From CAJXNP01 sp050305935 (GTDB taxonomy: Bacteria; Bacteroidota; Bacteroidia; Cytophagales; Cyclobacteriaceae), in contig JBNLGG010000010.1 in NCBI GenBank assembly GCA_050305935.1, positions 30,993 through 94,992 of the forward strand: 64,000 nucleotides of DNA, in the 5' to 3' direction. The notes beneath the pieces are model-generated. The model was not told the origin of the DNA. It did no database searches and was given only the letters and a program-made list of their open reading frames with translations. Shown in pieces: positions 59,976 to 64,000 of the stretch. The translations under genes and the position numbers were made by a program. Positions within the stretch are counted from its first letter, which is position 1. Each line of letters starts with the position of its first letter.

Positions 59976-60917
59976 TCATTCAGCAAATAACCATTTTAAC
60001 CCTTCCGGCAACAGTGCGCCCGGGTGTTTATCATTGTGTTCTCCATCTGTCCAAACCACCTGAAGCTCATATCGTGGTCCTTCAGCACCATTTTCATCCG
60101 CTATTCTGTTAGCGTAGTTCATGGCAGAGACCATCTGTTGATTGGCCAAAAACCAATTTCCCCATTCGTTATCCAGGTCATTGGTGCCATCTTGTAAAAA
60201 AATCCGTATCGGACGAATGGCTTCACGGCGGATCAGTGCCGGATAATCCTGACCACCCAGTTTCATCGGATCTTCTTTTGGACGAAAGCCAATGGAAACA
60301 TAGCTGCCAATCCCACTATACACCTTTCTGAAATAATCGGGACGATGCCAGGCAACAGTAAAAGCAGCAATGGCTCCACTGCTGGTACCTCCTATCGCCC
60401 GTTGTTCGGGATCGTTTGTTAGATTATAATCTTGGGAAACCAACGGTAACATCTCCTCAACAATAAACCGTGCATAACGGTCATCCATCGCATCATATTC
60501 CTGGGCGCGGTTGTTGGGATTGCCCCAACCAATATCCGTTGGATAGGTCTCTGAACGATTCCCCGGGGAAATAAAAATCCCAATGGTCACAGGGATTTCA
60601 CCTTTGGCAATCAGGTTTTCCAGCACCTGTGGCACCCGTAAAGACCCTTCAGGATTTGTAGAACGAAAGCCGTCCTGAAATACGAGTACACTAGCCGGTT
60701 TGGAAGCATCATATTGAGCCGGAATAAAGAGCCAATACTGTCGAACAGTGCCTTCGATGATTCTGCTTTTAAATTCAAAAGGACCTTTCAGTTCTCCCTT
60801 CGGTACCCCTTCCTGGGGCACATGATATTCTGTCAGACCCAGATCAGTACGAATTTTATTCTGTGCCAGAAGGGAGTTTGCACAGAACATCATTAGTATT
60901 ATTAAAATTCTTTTCAT
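59976..60917 (-). CDS. Secreted esterase of the enterochelin-esterase/CE1-like alpha/beta-hydrolase group
   Basis: 313 residues with a signal peptide (about 1-18, ending SLLAQ). The alpha/beta hydrolase fold has a nucleophile elbow GGTSSGAIAAF, a likely acid region FLQDGTNDLDNEWGNWFLAN and the His in TDGEHNDKHPGALLPEGL. GVFISPGNRSETYPTDIGWG-like text (IGIFISPGNRSETY) also fits the Fes/CE1 family. It may remove acyl or feruloyl groups from plant polysaccharides, or act on siderophores. It lies near another secreted hydrolase at 61110, with a strong hairpin between. Confidence 0.85.
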   Translation of the reverse strand: MKRILIILMMFCANSLLAQNKIRTDLGLTEYHVPQEGVPKGELKGPFEFKSRIIEGTVRQYWLFIPAQYDASKPASVLVFQDGFRSTNPEGSLRVPQVLENLIAKGEIPVTIGIFISPGNRSETYPTDIGWGNPNNRAQEYDAMDDRYARFIVEEMLPLVSQDYNLTNDPEQRAIGGTSSGAIAAFTVAWHRPDYFRKVYSGIGSYVSIGFRPKEDPMKLGGQDYPALIRREAIRPIRIFLQDGTNDLDNEWGNWFLANQQMVSAMNYANRIADENGAEGPRYELQVVWTDGEHNDKHPGALLPEGLKWLFAE

Positions 60918-61050
60918 GCTTAGGCATTTAGGTTTGTATGCTTTTTTGATTTCGAAAATGCTTCATGCCTTCCATCAGAGTTACCTGTACGGAACTCAGA
61001 TGATTTCAACTGATATTCTCTTACTTGGATAACCTATCGCCCTTCGAGAT

Positions 61051-61085
61051 CTCAGAGTCTCCGCCGGTTGGCGGATGACTCTGAG
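61051..61085. terminator. Long hairpin between the two secreted hydrolase genes
   Basis: CTCAGAGTC (61051-61059) pairs with GACTCTGAG (61077-61085). Inside it, TCCGCC (61060-61065) pairs with GGCGGA (61070-61075), leaving a GGTT loop and one bulged T: a 15-bp stem. It follows the 61110 gene on the minus strand and precedes the esterase. No T-run is present, so it may be a processed or dispersed-repeat hairpin. The inner TCCGCC...GGCGGAT motif also occurs twice in rnpB. Confidence 0.5.
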
Positions 61086-61109
61086 AGGGTGTAGTTGATT
61101 ACTTACTAA

Positions 61110-62057
61110 TTACTCCCCGGCTTCAGCGGAGAGAAATTTGTTGACATCCAGCCAATGAATGAAAGCATCAAACCAGCGGTTGCTCGTACGGTTAGGATTG
61201 CCCAGACCAAAGCCATGTCCGCCATTTTGGTACAAGTGAAACTCAACCGGGATACCTGCATTATACCAGGAATCAATCACACCAAACTGACCACGAAAAA
61301 GAAAATCATCGGTAGCAATGGCATTAAACATCGGTGGAGCATTTTCCGGCACTTCCACCGGACCCATACCTCCATAGATCGGGCCGATGAAGGCTAATTT
61401 CATTGTTTTGGAGTTCAGTGTGGAATGCATGGTGAGACCAGCTCCGGCCGAAAAGCCGATCATGCCAATTCTGTCGGTGTCGACGCCCCATTCTTCAGCA
61501 TTATCCACAATCATCTTATAAGCAGCTTCGGCGTCTTCCAATTGGTTAGACAGATCCATCTGAGGGCGTGGCGCAGGTGTGCCCTGCGAAGCATTAGAAG
61601 TATCCGCCCGGGCAGGACGGGGGCGATTCATCCAGGCTGTAAAATCATCCAGTGACTCCGGCGTTGGGAATAACCGGTACTTAAGGACAAATGCAGCAAT
61701 GCCTTGCTTCGCCAGCGCCTCGGCCACTTCCCAGCCTTCATTGCCCATCGAGAGCCATCTGAAACCACCTCCGGGAGCTACGATCACAGCAGCGCCATTC
61801 GCCTTGCCGGGTTCCGGAAGAAAAGGAGTGAGCGTAGCCGTAGTAATGTTACGCGCCATCGGGTCGCCCCACTGACGGAACCAGCTTTCCTTAGCTGGTT
61901 GATCATCAACACCACCTGTGCCGAGCAGGATAGCATTCGGCTCTGGCGGTGCTTCGAGTGGATAAATCGTTCCGTCTTGAGCCATTGCCGAAGCGGTAAC
62001 GAGAAGTAGAATGGCCAAGCTGGCCGTTCTAAGGGAGTTTAATAAGGTGTAATGCAT
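61110..62057 (-). CDS. Secreted alpha/beta-hydrolase, acetyl-xylan-esterase/BD-FAE-like
   Basis: 315 residues with a signal peptide (about 1-26, ending ASAMAQ). The fold has an oxyanion-type segment NGAAVIVAPGGGFRWLSM, the nucleophile elbow IGMIGFSAGAGLTMHS and the His in LYQNGGHGFGLGNP, with an acid in the IATDDFLF region. Such proteins are annotated as endo-xylanase-associated esterases or BD-FAE. The mature enzyme would act on acylated plant or algal polysaccharide. It has a Pro/Arg-rich segment (about 145-170) before the elbow. It lies beside the other esterase gene on the same strand. Confidence 0.85.
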   Translation of the reverse strand: MHYTLLNSLRTASLAILLLVTASAMAQDGTIYPLEAPPEPNAILLGTGGVDDQPAKESWFRQWGDPMARNITTATLTPFLPEPGKANGAAVIVAPGGGFRWLSMGNEGWEVAEALAKQGIAAFVLKYRLFPTPESLDDFTAWMNRPRPARADTSNASQGTPAPRPQMDLSNQLEDAEAAYKMIVDNAEEWGVDTDRIGMIGFSAGAGLTMHSTLNSKTMKLAFIGPIYGGMGPVEVPENAPPMFNAIATDDFLFRGQFGVIDSWYNAGIPVEFHLYQNGGHGFGLGNPNRTSNRWFDAFIHWLDVNKFLSAEAGE

Positions 62058-62558
62058 AGTTGGATTTTTGATTAGTCAAAAATAAAGATATGTATTGTTT
62101 CCACTAATATAAAAAATTAACATTCAGGCGGTTGCATATTGATGTGAACAGGAAATTTTGCCGCTATATCAAATTTACTTGTAGGGAACTTTGTTGATTT
62201 TTCCAGGATTGTTAGAGTCTTATGCGGATAACTTGGTGGGAGGTTAAACACATGTTTTGATAATACTCTGGGATACAAATTGCCTGCTACGCATTTTTCC
62301 CATTTCCGGAGGATGATAATTACCAGTGACCCCCTAATTTTTCATCATCTTTATTGAACAATTAACAAGCAAAAAGCCTGAGCAATTTAAATCAAAAGGT
62401 ATATGGAGCTCATTCTTCATAAAAGGTGAGCCAAACTATCAGGTGGTAGAAAAGGGTCATAAATCGGTTGCAATGAATTATGTTTTTAATTTTCCGGTTG
62501 GGTTGCATATGTTTTTTGGTTAATTAAATTTGCTTATATTTTTAAAACAATAACTAAC
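62058..62558. other. Intergenic gap of 501 bp without a recognisable gene
   Basis: I see no gene. A minus-strand frame of about 75 codons ends at 62117 (CVAGNLYPRVLSKHVFNLPP followed by SYPHKTLTILEKST...) but has no start codon and no family likeness. A plus-strand frame of about 50 codons (GIWSSFFIKGEPNYQVVEKG) is likewise unassigned. Both could be remnants or chance. No IS ends or tRNA are seen. Confidence 0.4.
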
Positions 62559-64000
62559 ATGAGATTAACTTTTTTTGTTACACTTTTCCTGTTTGCTCAT
62601 TTTTCTAATGCACAGTTTAAATCCAAAAACACAGAGATCTATTGGGGAGAAGAGACGAGGGAGAAAAAATACTCCTTCCTTAACAGCATTGTTAGCATTG
62701 ACGAAAGCGGGTACTACCTGGGCAAATCAAACTATTCTCTGTTTAACCGGGGAAGCAGCATCGTAAAATTCAGCAAAGACCTCAATAAGCTCAAGACCCT
62801 TGACCTGGACGACGCGCTGAAAGGAACAGACTTTGTTCCGGGCTATGAAATGGAATATTGCGGCAAGATCTACTCTGTCCAATACCCGCAAAAGAGAAAG
62901 GATAACCGGGTTTTTGTTCAGCAAATTGACAGGCAAGCCCTTACATTGACCGGAGACAGGAAACTTGTCAGTGATGGCAATCACCCTGATATTTCATACA
63001 AGCATTATGTTTCTGATGACAATTCTAAAATCATATTGACGGCCGATTACTTTGATGATGCCAAAAAGACAAAGACCTTCCAGGTCAGATCATTTGATGA
63101 AAATTTTGAATTGAGCTGGAAAAAGGAAATACCGTTTAAAAAAGATGGCTTTTATCATGTGATGACCGATGTGGAGGTTTCAAATAGCGGGGATGTATTC
63201 CTTGTGATAGAAATCGGAGAGGAAGGTAACCTTTTCAAGAAATCTTCCATTGCTTCCTACGAGATCGTTATTATCAGAAATAATGGAAATACCGTCACCC
63301 GCTTACCCTTAAAAACGGATGAAAAATATCTCTACGACCTTTCCATTACCGAAGATCCGAACGGACTTGTCACATGTGTAGGTTTTTGCTCCAATGAAAC
63401 CAAAGGAAATATCGACGGAATTTATTTCTCCAAAATTGATGGTTCTGACAAATTTTCGCTGGAGTCTTTTGATAAAATGCCGGCATCATTTTTCACCCAA
63501 TACCTGAAAGACGGCCAGGCCAAAAAAGCCGAAAAGAAATATGAGAAGGGAAATTTGAATACCAAATTTTATGATATGTCTAATGTCATCCGGCGGGAAG
63601 ACGGCGGACTGGTATTCATTACCGAGGAGGAATATATCGTCGTTAACACAGTCGTAAATCCCTCTACCGGGACTACCACTACGACAACAAGTTATGTTTA
63701 CAACGATATTATTGTGGTAAGTATTAGTCCCGATGGAAAGATCGAATGGACAGAAAAAGTCCCCAAAGAACAGATAACAATAGAAGATACAGGTTATTTC
63801 TCTTCCTTTGCCTATGCGGTAGTACAAGACAATATTTATATACTATTCAATGACGACCCCAAAAACCTTTTGAGCTATCAGGACGGGAAACTGAAAAAAT
63901 ACTCAAGCAAAGACAGAGATGACGGTTTGGTAACGCTGGTGAAAATAGATAGCCAGGGAAATCAGACGCGGGAGGCACTTCTGGATACCGACTACCTGGG
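62559..64000 (+). CDS. Secreted protein of unknown function, N-terminal part (runs off the right edge)
   Basis: The frame is open from ATG 62559 to the window edge, giving 480 codons. A signal peptide is visible at about 1-19 (FVTLFLFAHFSNAQ). The mature part is beta-rich with repeated short blade-like units, for example NSIVSIDESGYYLGKSNYSL, PNGLVTCVGFCSNETKGNID and a later VVSISPDGKIEWTE. The pattern suggests a beta-propeller or beta-sandwich surface protein. I do not recognise the family. It may be followed by a partner outside the window. Confidence 0.75.
   Translation, partial: MRLTFFVTLFLFAHFSNAQFKSKNTEIYWGEETREKKYSFLNSIVSIDESGYYLGKSNYSLFNRGSSIVKFSKDLNKLKTLDLDDALKGTDFVPGYEMEYCGKIYSVQYPQKRKDNRVFVQQIDRQALTLTGDRKLVSDGNHPDISYKHYVSDDNSKIILTADYFDDAKKTKTFQVRSFDENFELSWKKEIPFKKDGFYHVMTDVEVSNSGDVFLVIEIGEEGNLFKKSSIASYEIVIIRNNGNTVTRLPLKTDEKYLYDLSITEDPNGLVTCVGFCSNETKGNIDGIYFSKIDGSDKFSLESFDKMPASFFTQYLKDGQAKKAEKKYEKGNLNTKFYDMSNVIRREDGGLVFITEEEYIVVNTVVNPSTGTTTTTTSYVYNDIIVVSISPDGKIEWTEKVPKEQITIEDTGYFSSFAYAVVQDNIYILFNDDPKNLLSYQDGKLKKYSSKDRDDGLVTLVKIDSQGNQTREALLDTDYL

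Noticed and set aside
62117..62340. Start-less minus-strand frame of about 75 codons
   Set aside because: It has no start codon or family likeness; such lengths arise by chance in AT-rich DNA.
1..64000. CRISPR arrays, prophage, integrase or toxin-antitoxin modules
   Set aside because: No regularly spaced repeats and no integrase, capsid or toxin-like genes were found by reading. The only mobile traces are the IS1380-like fragment, the tRNA/GIY-YIG region and short palindromes.

Overview
The window looks like the chromosome of a free-living, probably marine Bacteroidota of the Cytophagales type. The evidence is SusC/SusD-type glycan uptake genes, many Cys-anchored lipoproteins, a promoter of the TAnnTTTG form, a DUF2027-Smr protein, a fused 2-oxoacid dehydrogenase E1 and a TamB gene of Bacteroidota type. 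No species can be named from the sequence alone. About 60 genes are present, mostly small divergent or convergent operons, with one tRNA gene and the RNase P RNA.

1-12,900 is a glycan-utilisation locus: a SusC-like porin (cut by the left edge), a divergent LacI-type regulator, a GH3 glycosidase, a CutC-family protein, a GH20 hexosaminidase, an orphan TPR histidine kinase and a GH92 mannosidase. Every divergent gap in this block carries a copy of the dyad TGTGTGCGCACACA or a degenerate form (two copies before susC/lacI, one perfect 18-bp palindrome before cutC/GH20, one over the GH92 promoter). The block therefore looks like one LacI-controlled regulon. GH20 plus GH92 suggests that N-glycan or another mannose/GlcNAc glycan is the substrate.

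12,900-15,200 holds a PF03640-type secreted repeat lipoprotein, a small membrane protein and a tRNA-Arg(TCG). A GIY-YIG nuclease frame runs into this tRNA. A second, broken tRNA-Arg copy carrying a 21-bp palindromic insert lies at its other end. 15,200-19,500 is housekeeping: sucC, a LolD-like ATPase, a Bcp peroxiredoxin, a nitroreductase and YebC.

19,500-24,300 is a second, partly decayed sugar region: GH39, GH97, the frameshifted C-terminal end of a GH13 alpha-amylase directly upstream of GH97, and a truncated IS1380-like transposase abutting it. 24,300-37,500 is core metabolism and translation: NUDIX, SIS, efp-accB-accC, pdxA-DUF177-rpmF, rsmA-mgtE-dehydrogenase-pentapeptide protein, and tsaD with a membrane glycosyltransferase/flippase pair. 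37,500-53,500 has TamB, photolyase, DUF2027-Smr, rnpB, a sigma-54 activator-like regulator without a DNA-binding domain, a LuxE-like enzyme, the fused E1, alanine dehydrogenase and a TPR lipoprotein. 53,600-64,000 has a TetR/ABC1-kinase pair, a CtlX-like enzyme, a mutarotase-like protein, a second LacI regulator with a SusD remnant upstream, a methyltransferase, two secreted esterases and the start of an unknown secreted protein.

The parts most worth following up are the LacI operator regulon with its embedded CutC, the tRNA-Arg/GIY-YIG arrangement, and the sigma-54 activator-like protein with an altered GAFTGA loop. None of them is clearly a wholly new system on sequence alone.
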